Source: Rhizobiales bacterium TMED25
GTDB taxonomy: Bacteria > Pseudomonadota > Alphaproteobacteria > Rhizobiales > TMED25
Length of the DNA stretch: 64,000 bases
Direction of reading: 5' to 3'
NCBI GenBank assembly: GCA_002168075.1
Contig: NHCE01000003.1
Location: forward strand, 1-64,000
Shown here: positions 39,051 to 48,047 of the stretch, one piece after another
Numbering within the stretch: the first letter of the stretch is position 1
Layout: every line of letters begins with the position of its first letter
Made by a program: the position numbers and the translations under genes
The notes under the pieces: model-generated
Told to the model about the DNA's origin: nothing
The model's database searches: none
Seen by the model: the letters and a program-made list of their open reading frames with translations, nothing else

Positions 39051-40751
39051 TTATTTCTCAAGAATGCGATCAGCAATTTTTTCTGCAGTCATAAGTGTTG
39101 GAAAATTTAAATTTGCGCAGGGCACGATTGGAAAGATCGAAGCATCAACGACTCTTAGTCCTTCTATCCCGTGTACACGTCCCTCATTATCCGTAACAGA
39201 CATGTTATCATTTACATCACCCATTCTACAGGTGCAGGAAGCATGCCAAACTCCGACCGTTGATTTCTTAATAAAATCTGATAACACCTCATCATTTTGC
39301 ATTAAAACAGATAACTCAGGTGCCTCAACTACAAATTTGTTTAATAAATAAGTCCTCAGTACATCAGGACCGTCTAATAATTTGGAAAATAAATTTGTTA
39401 GTAGCTTGTTTTTTAAATTTACATTTCCAACTTGTCTCACCTTGTCTCCATAGACCGCTGCAAATACTTCTTTTGATATCTTCTTGAATTGCTTGGACTG
39501 TTGTATTAAAACCATCTTTCTAAATCCGTCCATAAGACGTTTAAGGTCTCTATCATCTGATAATAAATTAAATTCAACAGTTGGTTCATCATATGGATTC
39601 GAGGTATCGAGAAGAACTTGACCAGACTCAGAAAATGTTCTATTTACAAATAAAATAAAAGCTGCCAATTGCTCCCCTATTGAATGCCACGCAGTTTTGG
39701 AACAAACTGCCACATACATATCACCTTGAGGAATATCTGCAAGATCCGATGAGTACCTGAGTCCTAACATTAAATGCCTTCTTGAATAACTATTTACTCT
39801 AGCTTCTGGTTTTATAAAAGATGCTATGTTAATTGATGGATGATCCATAAGTCTTTGTCCAACACCGCTAAGATTTTGAAGAACATTTACTCCCTTCTCT
39901 TTTAGGTGCATAGCAGGTCCTATGCCGGACCTCATCAAATGGGCTGGTGAATGAATGGCACCGGAGCTCAATATAATTTCCTTTCCCTTAAAATGTTTCT
40001 CCTTCCCATCAGTTTCAACTTTAATTCCAACACATTTTTTTCCATCAAAAATCAACTCCTTTACAAAGGTATCTGTGAGAATAGTTAAGTTTTTTCTATT
40101 TCTTATTGAAGATGTTAGATAACCCATTGCAGCAGAAACTCGCGTTTCATAGATAAAGGAGCCCGTTACTGGAAAATAACCATCTTCAAATTTACCATTT
40201 TGATCTTCAATATATTTATATCCTGCATCTTTGAAAGCTTCCGCTGATGCTTTGGCATGTCCATTCCATATATCGGGAGATATTCTACTAACAGGTATAT
40301 TACCGGAATTACCATGAAGTGGGCCATCGAAATCAGTATCTCTTTCAACTTTCTTAAAATAAGGTAGTACTTTATCCCAAGTCCATCCAGTTGCGCCTCT
40401 ATTTTCCCAAATAGAGTAATCATTTGGCGCTCCTCTGTTTGCAACTAGCCCATTAATTGATGATCCCCCTCCAAGCACTCTTGCTTGTTCATATTTACGT
40501 AAAGGAATTATTTTATCATTTTCCCTATTATGAGAACTAACTTCCGTTGAAACTTTTAGATCAGTCCAATGAAAGCGTTTATCCAGGTAAGCATAACCTG
40601 GATAAGTATCTAGTATCTCATTTGGAACATTTCCGGGAGGTGTATCGGGTCCAGCCTCACATAATAGAACATTATTTTTAGATTTAGAGGATAGTCTATT
40701 TGCGAGAACTGATCCTGCAGATCCTCCTCCAACTATTATATAATCAAACAA
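39051..40751 (-). CDS. GMC-family FAD-dependent oxidoreductase
   Basis: A 566-residue glucose-methanol-choline oxidoreductase that oxidises an alcohol. The FAD-binding IVGGGSAGSVLANRL is at the N-terminus, the GMC signature is ARVLGGGSSINGLVANRG, and the second signature lies in GAIHSPAHLMRSGIGP. The catalytic-histidine region is VWHASCTCRMG, with ASC in place of the usual PVG. The C-terminus is NLNFPTLMTAEKIAD. It is 19 bp after the tandem dimeric-barrel gene, suggesting a shared pathway. Confidence 0.9.
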   Translation of the reverse strand: MFDYIIVGGGSAGSVLANRLSSKSKNNVLLCEAGPDTPPGNVPNEILDTYPGYAYLDKRFHWTDLKVSTEVSSHNRENDKIIPLRKYEQARVLGGGSSINGLVANRGAPNDYSIWENRGATGWTWDKVLPYFKKVERDTDFDGPLHGNSGNIPVSRISPDIWNGHAKASAEAFKDAGYKYIEDQNGKFEDGYFPVTGSFIYETRVSAAMGYLTSSIRNRKNLTILTDTFVKELIFDGKKCVGIKVETDGKEKHFKGKEIILSSGAIHSPAHLMRSGIGPAMHLKEKGVNVLQNLSGVGQRLMDHPSINIASFIKPEARVNSYSRRHLMLGLRYSSDLADIPQGDMYVAVCSKTAWHSIGEQLAAFILFVNRTFSESGQVLLDTSNPYDEPTVEFNLLSDDRDLKRLMDGFRKMVLIQQSKQFKKISKEVFAAVYGDKVRQVGNVNLKNKLLTNLFSKLLDGPDVLRTYLLNKFVVEAPELSVLMQNDEVLSDFIKKSTVGVWHASCTCRMGDVNDNMSVTDNEGRVHGIEGLRVVDASIFPIVPCANLNFPTLMTAEKIADRILEK

Positions 40752-40770
40752 TTATTTAATCCCAATATTA

Positions 40771-41508
40771 TTAACTGATAACCGGAGGCCAAATTCTCTC
40801 TGCAACGGATGGGGATCCGGGAGCATGTATAGTATAGTTGTGTATTTTATGTGTCCATTTGTCATCTGTTAAGCCAAGTGCTTCGTGCTTTTCTTCAAAA
40901 TTCTTTTGTCTTGCCTCTAATGATGTGAATTCATAAAGAACAGAAAATTTTGCCCATCCAGCAGCAGATAGCATTGTCCTTGCTGTTATACATCCTTGTA
41001 AACGTGCAATTGCCGGCAATCTATGCTGAGTATACCAAGAACATACATCAAATTCATCATCTATGGTTTTTGTTCTAAAACTTCCCATTTGGATTACAGG
41101 TCCAGGTGTAGTTGATGGCGTTTTTTCTTTTGTTTCTGGTCCATCAACTCTTGAAACAACTTGAAAGATACATTCGCGTTTGCCCTCTCTTTTCTTGAGT
41201 TCAGCTTGGTCAATAATATTAGGATCGCTAATAAACTTATTATGGCCTGTGAGTGTTGCAATTGAAGCCGAGCCGACAAGTTGTATATATTGAGAGCCTT
41301 GGCCGATCCTATCTGAAGACCTTGGTAGATTATCTCTGATTGACTTCATTCCTTCACCTTCATTAGCTCCAGCTCTATAATGAGCAACCCATAGACATCC
41401 AGCCTCTGATTGAATTTTTGGCAAGTAAGTCTTGTGCATCCATTCCAAATACTCATGCTCTTGGTCTTTTTTAATATCATACCAAATCGCCCAAATTGCA
41501 TTATCCAT
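40771..41508 (-). CDS. Tandem dimeric alpha/beta-barrel (EthD-like) protein
   Basis: A 245-residue protein that I cannot assign to a characterised enzyme. Two halves look alike: AIWYDIKKDQEHEYLEWMHK TYLP near residues 6-29 and SFRTKTIDDEFDVCSWYTQH RLPAI near 144-168, both with a W/Y-x-x-H/K-x-x-LP pattern typical of EthD and other ferredoxin-like barrels. This suggests a fused dimer. A proline/threonine-rich linker (KEKTPSTTPGP) joins the halves. It is directly upstream of a GMC oxidoreductase gene and divergent from gloA. Confidence 0.6.
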   Translation of the reverse strand: MDNAIWAIWYDIKKDQEHEYLEWMHKTYLPKIQSEAGCLWVAHYRAGANEGEGMKSIRDNLPRSSDRIGQGSQYIQLVGSASIATLTGHNKFISDPNIIDQAELKKREGKRECIFQVVSRVDGPETKEKTPSTTPGPVIQMGSFRTKTIDDEFDVCSWYTQHRLPAIARLQGCITARTMLSAAGWAKFSVLYEFTSLEARQKNFEEKHEALGLTDDKWTHKIHNYTIHAPGSPSVAERIWPPVIS

Positions 41509-41616
41509 TTCTATCCCCTATTTACAGTCTTGATAAATTTAAATCATTAAACTATTAATGCTAATGTATTAATTGTAAGATATCAAAATAATTATAAAAA
41601 TAAGGAGAAATTTTAT

Positions 41617-42033
41617 ATGGCAGAAAATTCTAAATTTCAAATTCTACATACAATGGTCAGAGTACGAGACCTTGAAAAATCTATAGATTTCTATACCCGC
41701 CTTCTCGGTATGACATTATTAAGAAAACGAGAGGTACCGGAGGCAAAGTATACTAACGTATTTGTTGGTTATGGACCTGAGGATACAAATGCAGTTCTTG
41801 AATTGACCTATAATTGGGATCAAAGTGAAAATTATGATCATGGAACAGCATATGGTCATATCGCCTTGGGTGTCAGAGGCATATATGATATTTGCGAGCA
41901 ATTAGAAAAAAATGGTGTCAACATTCCAAGAAAACCGGGTCCAGTTAAACATGGAACCACACATATTGCCTTTATTGAAGATCCAGATGGATATAAAATA
42001 GAAATTGTTGACCTTGATACAAGAAGTACCTGA
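41617..42033 (+). CDS. gloA: Lactoylglutathione lyase (glyoxalase I)
   Basis: Converts the methylglyoxal-glutathione hemithioacetal to S-lactoylglutathione. The 138 residues are two beta-alpha-beta-beta-beta modules; metal ligands appear to be His in LHTMVRVRD, Glu in LELTYNW, His in AYGHIALGV and Glu in YKIEIVDL. An AAGGAGA lies 10 bases before the ATG. It is divergent from the tandem-barrel gene and convergent with an MFS gene. Confidence 0.93.
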   Translation: MAENSKFQILHTMVRVRDLEKSIDFYTRLLGMTLLRKREVPEAKYTNVFVGYGPEDTNAVLELTYNWDQSENYDHGTAYGHIALGVRGIYDICEQLEKNGVNIPRKPGPVKHGTTHIAFIEDPDGYKIEIVDLDTRST

Positions 42034-42051
42034 ATATAGTTGATCTACCGT

Positions 42052-43281
42052 TCAAACTGATTTTGGATACCTTATTAGAGAAGCAAGAGCTAAGGTCAAA
42101 AGACAAATAACAGATAGAATAATGAATATTATTTCGAGACCATAAATATCTGCGATAATTCCGGCAATTATTGCAAATATTGCGGCAGAACCAACTTGGA
42201 CCATAAATAATAATCCAATGACGCTTCCTGAAGTTTTTTCAGGAGCCATATCTAATGCCCACCCTTGTACAACTGGCCTGCCCGCATAAATTGCAAACCC
42301 CATAAGACCTGATAATGTGATAATTAGTAAATTACTATCAACAATTATATAGAGAGGAGCAAGAATTGATGACACTAATAAAGCACCTACAGCAATTATT
42401 TTTCTTCCGTGTTTATCGGATAAATAGCCTGCTATTGGTCCTGAAAATAAACCCCCTATCTGCATCGTGAATAGAGACGCACCTATTACTGCTGCAGCAC
42501 TAACCCCCTGATTTGCTACTAGATAGAGTGGCATGAACACTAAAATACCATTTTGAGTTAGTGTTCTTACTCCTGCGATAAGAAATAGTGGGATTAGCTG
42601 AACATTTTTTAATAATAATTTTAAATTATAGAAGTAGTTTTCTTGTTTTGATTTTTTATTATCAGTCTCCGACAACGTTTCGTTTTTATCTTTAAGATAG
42701 AATAAGATAATAAACATAACAATAAATAGTGGAATAGACAGTATTCCAGATGTAACATTCCAAGATAAATTTACATTATTGATAGTAACATAGGTCAGTA
42801 AGAAAGCAGCAAGAAGAGGTGAAAGAGCATCACCAATACTGGCACCAATACTATGTACTGATAAAACAAAACCACGGCTACCAGGATACTGAAGTGATAA
42901 ATAAGTTAATGCAGCTGGATGCCATAGGCTAATAGAGACTCCAATCATTGCGACACTAAGAAATAATATATAAATTGTGTTAGATAGACTCATTATCAAC
43001 ATTGCTAATCCACCGATTGCCAGAGAATATGCCTGAAAACGAGTATATTTACCGTTACCAGAAATATCAACAAGAGGTCCACTTACAGCGTTTGCGGCAA
43101 AAGTAGAAAAGTGAAAAACTGTCATGACCAGTCCAGCCTGAGTATAAGAAAGACCAAGATCAATTGTGATGTATGGAAGTAGAATGTATATTGCAGCATT
43201 GACCCAATGAGTACCCCCATGGCCAGCAGCTACTAAAATTGATGGAATATGCCTATTTAGTATATTTTTGATATTACTCAT
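42052..43281 (-). CDS. MFS transporter, fosmidomycin-resistance-like
   Basis: A 409-residue, 12-helix major-facilitator protein. The opening HIPSILVAAGHGGTHWVNAA and the YLSDKHGRKIIAVGALL loop motif resemble the Fsr group. It is clearly paralogous to the transporter at 44076-45272, sharing the GHG-TTHWVN start, HSIGASIGDALSP versus HTVGASLGDGIAP, and the RPVVQGWALD versus RPVIHSWTMD segment. It is 8 bp after a HpcH/HpaI aldolase gene. The substrate is unknown; a catabolic acid is as likely as a drug. Confidence 0.8.
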   Translation of the reverse strand: MSNIKNILNRHIPSILVAAGHGGTHWVNAAIYILLPYITIDLGLSYTQAGLVMTVFHFSTFAANAVSGPLVDISGNGKYTRFQAYSLAIGGLAMLIMSLSNTIYILFLSVAMIGVSISLWHPAALTYLSLQYPGSRGFVLSVHSIGASIGDALSPLLAAFLLTYVTINNVNLSWNVTSGILSIPLFIVMFIILFYLKDKNETLSETDNKKSKQENYFYNLKLLLKNVQLIPLFLIAGVRTLTQNGILVFMPLYLVANQGVSAAAVIGASLFTMQIGGLFSGPIAGYLSDKHGRKIIAVGALLVSSILAPLYIIVDSNLLIITLSGLMGFAIYAGRPVVQGWALDMAPEKTSGSVIGLLFMVQVGSAAIFAIIAGIIADIYGLEIIFIILSVICLLTLALASLIRYPKSV

Positions 43282-43289
43282 CTAAATTT

Positions 43290-44060
43290 TTAATCTTTTC
43301 TCAGAAGATCAACCCTATCCTTGGAGGCCGACATAAGAAAACCAATATCTTGCCCTGCCAGGAAGAAATTAGCTCCCATTTTTATATAATTCTTTGCTAT
43401 ATCAGAATCTTTAACACCTCCTGACCCAAGCCATTTTCCATACTTTTTACAAGCTATAGCAACTTTTTCATAAGATTTTACTATTATTGGATTGCCAAAG
43501 TCCTGAGGGCAGCCACTTGCCATAGCAAGATCATTTGTACCAATCATGATTACATCAATACCTTCAACTGATGCTATTTCATCGATATTTTCAATAGCAT
43601 TTGGAGTTTCTACCATTGCTACAAGAAGCGTCTGTTTGTTCAATTCATTCGTAGCATCTGAGAGATTCACATTCTTATAATCATATTGAACGATTCCTCC
43701 GCCAACACCACGTGTACCTTCTGGTGCAAACTTTGCGATATCAACGAGTCTTTCGGCTTCCTCTGGTTTTTCCACGTGCGGCAATACAATTCCCATTGAT
43801 CCATTATCAAGTATCCTTGATATCATAGAATAACCACCAATTGGAATCCTTACTATTGGTGTAATATCTGTTTTTAGAGCCATTGCTGAAATTTGCGATA
43901 ATGTCTCAGTTGACATTGCTCCATGTTCAAGATCAAGAAAAAGCCAATCAAATCCAGCTGTCTTCATTAAAGGAGCAATCTCTACAACACGAGATTGAAC
44001 AATCCCTACACCTAAAGTTAAATTATTTTTTGCTAGATTATATTTAGTTGAATTTAACAT
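43290..44060 (-). CDS. HpcH/HpaI-family aldolase
   Basis: A 256-residue metal-dependent class II aldolase that cleaves 4-hydroxy-2-oxo acids to pyruvate (or pyruvate-type) and an aldehyde. Signatures are FDWLFLDLEHGAMSTETLSQ with the base region, MGIVLPHVEKPEEAERL, VAMVETPNAIENIDEIA (metal-binding Glu) and IDVIMIGTNDLAMASG (metal-binding Asp). GGAG precedes the ATG. It sits between two related MFS transporters in one minus-strand operon, suggesting uptake and cleavage of the same acid. Confidence 0.88.
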   Translation of the reverse strand: MLNSTKYNLAKNNLTLGVGIVQSRVVEIAPLMKTAGFDWLFLDLEHGAMSTETLSQISAMALKTDITPIVRIPIGGYSMISRILDNGSMGIVLPHVEKPEEAERLVDIAKFAPEGTRGVGGGIVQYDYKNVNLSDATNELNKQTLLVAMVETPNAIENIDEIASVEGIDVIMIGTNDLAMASGCPQDFGNPIIVKSYEKVAIACKKYGKWLGSGGVKDSDIAKNYIKMGANFFLAGQDIGFLMSASKDRVDLLRKD

Positions 44061-44075
44061 AAAAATTCTCCATCG

Positions 44076-45272
44076 TTATTTTTTTGGCATCAATAAAGAT
44101 AAAATCAGAGCCAATAAACTTGTTATTGTTAGTAATATAAAAACCGATTTTAATCCATAGTTGTCAGCAATCAAACCACCAATTATTGGAACTGTTCCCG
44201 TCAATGCAGCCTGTGCAGTAAATAGCATACTTACAGCACTTCCTGATGCGTTTTTATCAGATAAATCCATAGTCCAGCTATGAATAACAGGTCTAATAGA
44301 ATACAAAGAACAACCCGCTAGAGAAACAATAAGTATAAAAAGATACACATTATCAAACAATGGTAATAGAAATAATAGAATTGCGGAAATCAATAATGCA
44401 TTTATTACTATAGGCCTTCTTCCAATCTGATCGGACCAAGTACCAACAACAGGGCCACCAAATATTGCTCCAGCTTGTATTGAAAATAGTGCAAAACCTA
44501 CCAAAGCTGGGCTGGCATCCATTACAAAGACTAAATATAGCGGAAGAAATACTGTTACACCATTTTGTGTCATTGACCATAATCCTGCCAAGAGACATAA
44601 CTTTAACATATTTTTACTACTTAAGAGCGCCTTGAGACCCTCCCAATAATTAGTTTTCTTTACATGTAATTTACTAGATTTTTCATCGTACTTAATAGCT
44701 GGTAAAGATCTCGTAATATAAATGGCCATAATTATTACAGGAACAGATAATATCATAGAAGTTTGTTGCCATGTGATATATAGCATTATCAAACCGGCAA
44801 TGGGTGGGGCTATTCCATCACCTAGACTTGCACCTACTGTATGTATTGATAAAGCTAGACCACGATTTTTTTCATATAATTGTGATAAATATGGAATTGA
44901 TGGAGTGTGCCAACCACTAACACATATACCTATAAATATCGCTGCAATTGCAAGAGTATATACTGACGTAGATTGACTCATTATTACCAGAGCAATAAAC
45001 CCAGCTAACAAGCATAAAAATTGAGCTGTAATATACTTCTTTGTAATATCAATAATTGGTCCACTGATGATAGTAATGGCTACAGCGGCTATAAAAAAAA
45101 TAGATACCATAGTCCCTGCCGTGGTGTAATTCAGAGATAAATCCTGAACAATAAATGGAAGTAAAACCAAAAATATGCCATTAACCCAGTGAGTTGTACC
45201 ATGCCCAATACTTACTATTGATAGTGGTTTGATGTTCTTAATCTCACGAAAATTTCGTAGTACAGGATGCAT
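44076..45272 (-). CDS. MFS transporter, fosmidomycin-resistance-like (second copy)
   Basis: A 398-residue transporter paralogous to the one at 42052-43281. The open frame extends 21 codons further upstream, but those codons read backwards into the tRNA-Met gene (SGVQVPPPLPS is a typical tRNA 3'-end artefact), so I start at ATG 45272. Loop 2-3 equivalent and GTWSDQIGRRPIVINALLI in the second half mark the MFS fold. The gene starts 30 bp beyond the tRNA end, with no obvious Shine-Dalgarno site. Confidence 0.8.
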   Translation of the reverse strand: MHPVLRNFREIKNIKPLSIVSIGHGTTHWVNGIFLVLLPFIVQDLSLNYTTAGTMVSIFFIAAVAITIISGPIIDITKKYITAQFLCLLAGFIALVIMSQSTSVYTLAIAAIFIGICVSGWHTPSIPYLSQLYEKNRGLALSIHTVGASLGDGIAPPIAGLIMLYITWQQTSMILSVPVIIMAIYITRSLPAIKYDEKSSKLHVKKTNYWEGLKALLSSKNMLKLCLLAGLWSMTQNGVTVFLPLYLVFVMDASPALVGFALFSIQAGAIFGGPVVGTWSDQIGRRPIVINALLISAILLFLLPLFDNVYLFILIVSLAGCSLYSIRPVIHSWTMDLSDKNASGSAVSMLFTAQAALTGTVPIIGGLIADNYGLKSVFILLTITSLLALILSLLMPKK

Positions 45273-45302
45273 ATATTTTAACTTATTCAAATTTAAAAGA
45301 CT

Positions 45303-45379
45303 TGGTAGCGGAGGAGGGACTTGAACCCCCGACACAAGGATTATGATTCCTCTGCTCTAACCAGCTGAGCTACTCCGCC
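45303..45379 (-). tRNA. tRNA-Met (CAT), elongator type
   Basis: A full cloverleaf can be drawn: acceptor GGCGGAG with CTCCGCT (the G1-T72 end is a wobble), D arm, anticodon stem GAGGA/TCCTT around loop ATCATAA (anticodon CAT), T stem GGGGG/CCCTC around TTCAAGT, and an encoded CCA. It lacks the CGCGGGG start and the initiator signs of tRNA-fMet and resembles alphaproteobacterial elongator tRNA-Met; an Ile2 (lysidine) identity is less likely. It is between mnmA and an MFS gene. Confidence 0.93.
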
Positions 45380-45441
45380 ATGTTCCTCTGAAAAATCTTA
45401 TAAATTAATACTTCATTCGTTCTAAATTGTATAGAATTTTA

Positions 45442-46578
45442 TTAATTTAAATTTTTATTATTATTTTTTACAATCCATCCACCACCTAAGATCCTAGAAA
45501 TTGGTTTGATAGAATCATAAAATACACAGGCTTGCCCCGGCGCCACTCCATACTCAGGGTTTTTAAACTCAACAAGTATTTGATTACTTTTCTTAGATAA
45601 TTTTGCCTCGACAGGATCGGATGTTGATCTTACTTTTACAAATATTGGGTTCTCGTATTCTGCCTTACTAAAGATTTCGTTTGGACCAAGCCAATTTACT
45701 TCATCCAAAATTATTTGATTTACACCAAGACATTCTTTTGGCCCTATCATGACGTTTTGTGATTGGCTATCTATGTCAATTACATAGTTTGGTATTCCAC
45801 TTGCATAGCCTATTCCTCTCCTCTGCCCAATTGTAAAATTGACAATTCCATCATGTTCTCCAACCACTTCACCACTCATATTTATGATGTTACCTTTAAT
45901 TGTCGACTTAGGAAGTAACTTATTAATTAAATTTGTATAGCGACCCTCTTGAACAAAGCAGATATCCTGACTGTCAGGTTTTTCTGCAATTGATAGATCA
46001 AGTTCTCTGGCAATTTCACGTGTTTGTTCCTTGGTTAAATCACCCAAAGGAAATCTTATAAAGTCAAGTTGCTCTCTTTTGAGAGTAAACATAAAGTAGC
46101 TTTGGTCTTTAGAAGCATCTCGCGCTCTAAATAGGGCTCTTTCACCATTCATGAACTTATTAGATACATAATGTCCAGTGATTAGGGTTGAGGCATCAAG
46201 CTGCTTTGCAGTCTGATATAGGTCTCTAAATTTAATCTTTTCATTGCATCTTACACAGGGAATTGGGGTAAGACCATTTGCGTAAGAATTTGTGAAATCG
46301 TCTATAACCTCACTTTTGAATTGTTCTTCATAATCAAGAACATAATGTTTTATGCCAATTTTATTGGCTACTTTTTTTGCATCGTAAATGTCTTGCCCTG
46401 CACAGCAAGATCCTTTTTTCTTTCCAACAACATCATTTTTATATAACTGTAGTGTTACACCAATAACATCATAGCCTTGCTTCGCACATACAGCTGCAGC
46501 CACAGATGAATCTACACCACCAGACATTGCTACTACGACTCTTTTCCGCTTTTTATTATCAGGCACAAGTTTATCCAA
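45442..46578 (-). CDS. mnmA: tRNA-specific 2-thiouridylase
   Basis: Adds sulfur to U34 of tRNA-Glu, -Gln and -Lys. The 378 residues show the PP-loop VVVAMSGGVDSSVAAAV, SCCAGQDIYDAKKVANKIG, the catalytic cysteines in PCVRCNEKIKF and QDICFV, and the C-terminal domain VKVRSTSDPVEAKL. The start is uncertain: TTG at 46578 is used here, with ATT just before it (46581) as an alternative and a GTG four codons later; GGA precedes them. It is 62 bp upstream of the tRNA-Met gene. Confidence 0.94.
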   Translation of the reverse strand: MDKLVPDNKKRKRVVVAMSGGVDSSVAAAVCAKQGYDVIGVTLQLYKNDVVGKKKGSCCAGQDIYDAKKVANKIGIKHYVLDYEEQFKSEVIDDFTNSYANGLTPIPCVRCNEKIKFRDLYQTAKQLDASTLITGHYVSNKFMNGERALFRARDASKDQSYFMFTLKREQLDFIRFPLGDLTKEQTREIARELDLSIAEKPDSQDICFVQEGRYTNLINKLLPKSTIKGNIINMSGEVVGEHDGIVNFTIGQRRGIGYASGIPNYVIDIDSQSQNVMIGPKECLGVNQIILDEVNWLGPNEIFSKAEYENPIFVKVRSTSDPVEAKLSKKSNQILVEFKNPEYGVAPGQACVFYDSIKPISRILGGGWIVKNNNKNLN

Positions 46579-46602
46579 AATATTTTTCCAAAGTTAAATC
46601 AT

Positions 46603-47088
46603 TCAATCGCGAAAATTAATAAATTGCAGAGGTAAGTTAAACTCATTTTCTTTAAGCAATGAAATTACATCTTGTAATTCATCTCTTTTTTTACCACTTA
46701 CTCTCAAATCTTCACCTTGAATTGATATTTGCACCTTGATCTTAGACTCTTTTACCATTTGTATAATCTGCTTGGATAAATCTCTATTTATGCCCTGAAT
46801 TAGGGTAATAATTTGTCTTACTGATTGACCAGCGGCACTCTCTATCTTTCCCATTTCTAAAACCTTTGCATCGATACCCCTTTTCGTCAGATGGACTTTA
46901 AGCATTTCTTGTAATTGAGTAAGTTTATATTCATCATCTGTAGAGATTGAGATTTGATTTTTATCAAGAGATATTTCAGATTTAGAAGACTTAAAATCAT
47001 ATCTTTGGCTAATCTCTCGATCTAAATTCTGCAATGCATTATCTATTTCGGAAACTTCAAATTTAGAAACAATATCAAAAGTCGGCAT
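46603..47088 (-). CDS. YajQ-family nucleotide-binding protein
   Basis: A 161-residue protein of the YajQ/UPF0234 family with two ferredoxin-like domains. It has the family start MPTFDIVSKFEVSEIDNALQ, SQRYDFKSSKSEI and GEDLRVSGKKRDELQDVI. Members bind c-di-GMP in some bacteria and tRNA or ribosomes in others. It is 24 bp upstream of the mnmA start, so the two may be expressed together. Confidence 0.93.
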   Translation of the reverse strand: MPTFDIVSKFEVSEIDNALQNLDREISQRYDFKSSKSEISLDKNQISISTDDEYKLTQLQEMLKVHLTKRGIDAKVLEMGKIESAAGQSVRQIITLIQGINRDLSKQIIQMVKESKIKVQISIQGEDLRVSGKKRDELQDVISLLKENEFNLPLQFINFRD

Positions 47089-47350
47089 TTTTTTACAATA
47101 GGTTATTAAAATTATGTAATTTATATAATATCAAATAGTAATAAAGACAATATTTAATCGTATATAATACGCCAATGTTAGCTTGAATAGTTTATAAATG
47201 TGATTTTTTTAATTTTTTTGTTCATATCTTAGCAAATAATATAAAAATAACACAAAAGAACTTGCTAGCAGAATCACAGAAGATATTCTTAATATTAGGA
47301 TATATAAGATGATTCGTTTAATAAATTTATAAATAAATAATGAGTTTGAC
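47089..47350. promoter_or_regulatory. Intergenic region between yajQ and ctrA
   Basis: 262 bp of very AT-rich DNA with no plausible gene. It must contain the divergent promoters. Two GANTC sites, targets of CcrM methylase in many alphaproteobacteria, lie at 47271-47275 and 47311-47315. No perfect TTAA-N7-TTAA CtrA box was found. A GANTC in a ctrA promoter is reported in Caulobacter; two sites here are only mildly above chance. Confidence 0.4.
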
Positions 47351-48046
47351 ATGAGAGTACTTCTTATTGAGGATGATCCAACTACCGCACATAGTATTGA
47401 ACTAATGCTGAAGTCTGAGAATTTTAAAATTGATATCACAGACTTGGGTGAAGAAGGTATTGACCTCGGAAAACTATATGATTACGACATCATATTACTT
47501 GACATTGATCTCCCTGATATGTCTGGTTATGAAGTCTTGAAAAATCTTAGAACACAAAAAATTGATACACCTGTTTTAATTTTAACGGGACATGCTTCAA
47601 CTGAAAATAAAGTGAAAGGATTTGGCTTTGGTGCTGACGATTATTTAACAAAACCATTCCACAAGGATGAACTAGTAGCAAGAATCAGCGCAATAATTCG
47701 ACGATCGAGAGGACATGCACAATCGATTATTACCACAGGAAGGTTGGAAGTCAATCTGGACTCAAAAACAGTTGAAATGAATAATAAAAGAGTGCATCTC
47801 ACAGGAAAAGAATACCAAATGTTGGAGCTTCTATCTTTACGAAAAGGAACAACACTTACAAAAGAGATGTTTTTAAATCATCTATATGGTGGAATGGATG
47901 AACCGGAGCTAAAAATTATCGATGTTTTTATCTGTAAGCTAAGAAAAAAATTAATGCAGGCTTCAGATAACGAAAACTATATAGAAACAGTCTGGGGAAG
48001 AGGCTATGTTCTGAGAGATCCCACAGAATTGTTAGAATCAGCTTAA
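47351..48046 (+). CDS. ctrA: Cell-cycle response regulator CtrA
   Basis: Master OmpR-type regulator controlling cell-cycle, motility and envelope genes and, in Caulobacter, silencing the origin. The 231 residues consist of a receiver domain (acidic pocket EDD at 7-9, phospho-acceptor Asp51 in [15 protein letters not shown]) and a winged-helix effector whose segment from [20 protein letters not shown] to [10 protein letters not shown] is almost identical to Caulobacter CtrA. The protein ends in Glu-Ser-Ala, not the Ala-Ala that ClpXP recognises in Caulobacter. The chpT stop faces it 1 bp away. Confidence 0.97.
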   Translation: MRVLLIEDDPTTAHSIELMLKSENFKIDITDLGEEGIDLGKLYDYDIILLDIDLPDMSGYEVLKNLRTQKIDTPVLILTGHASTENKVKGFGFGADDYLTKPFHKDELVARISAIIRRSRGHAQSIITTGRLEVNLDSKTVEMNNKRVHLTGKEYQMLELLSLRKGTTLTKEMFLNHLYGGMDEPELKIIDVFICKLRKKLMQASDNENYIETVWGRGYVLRDPTELLESA

Positions 48047-48047
48047 C

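Noticed and set aside
45273..45335. N-terminal extension SGVQVPPPLPS of the MFS protein
   Set aside because: It is translated from the 3' half of the tRNA-Met gene, a well-known false extension; the start at 45272 is preferred.
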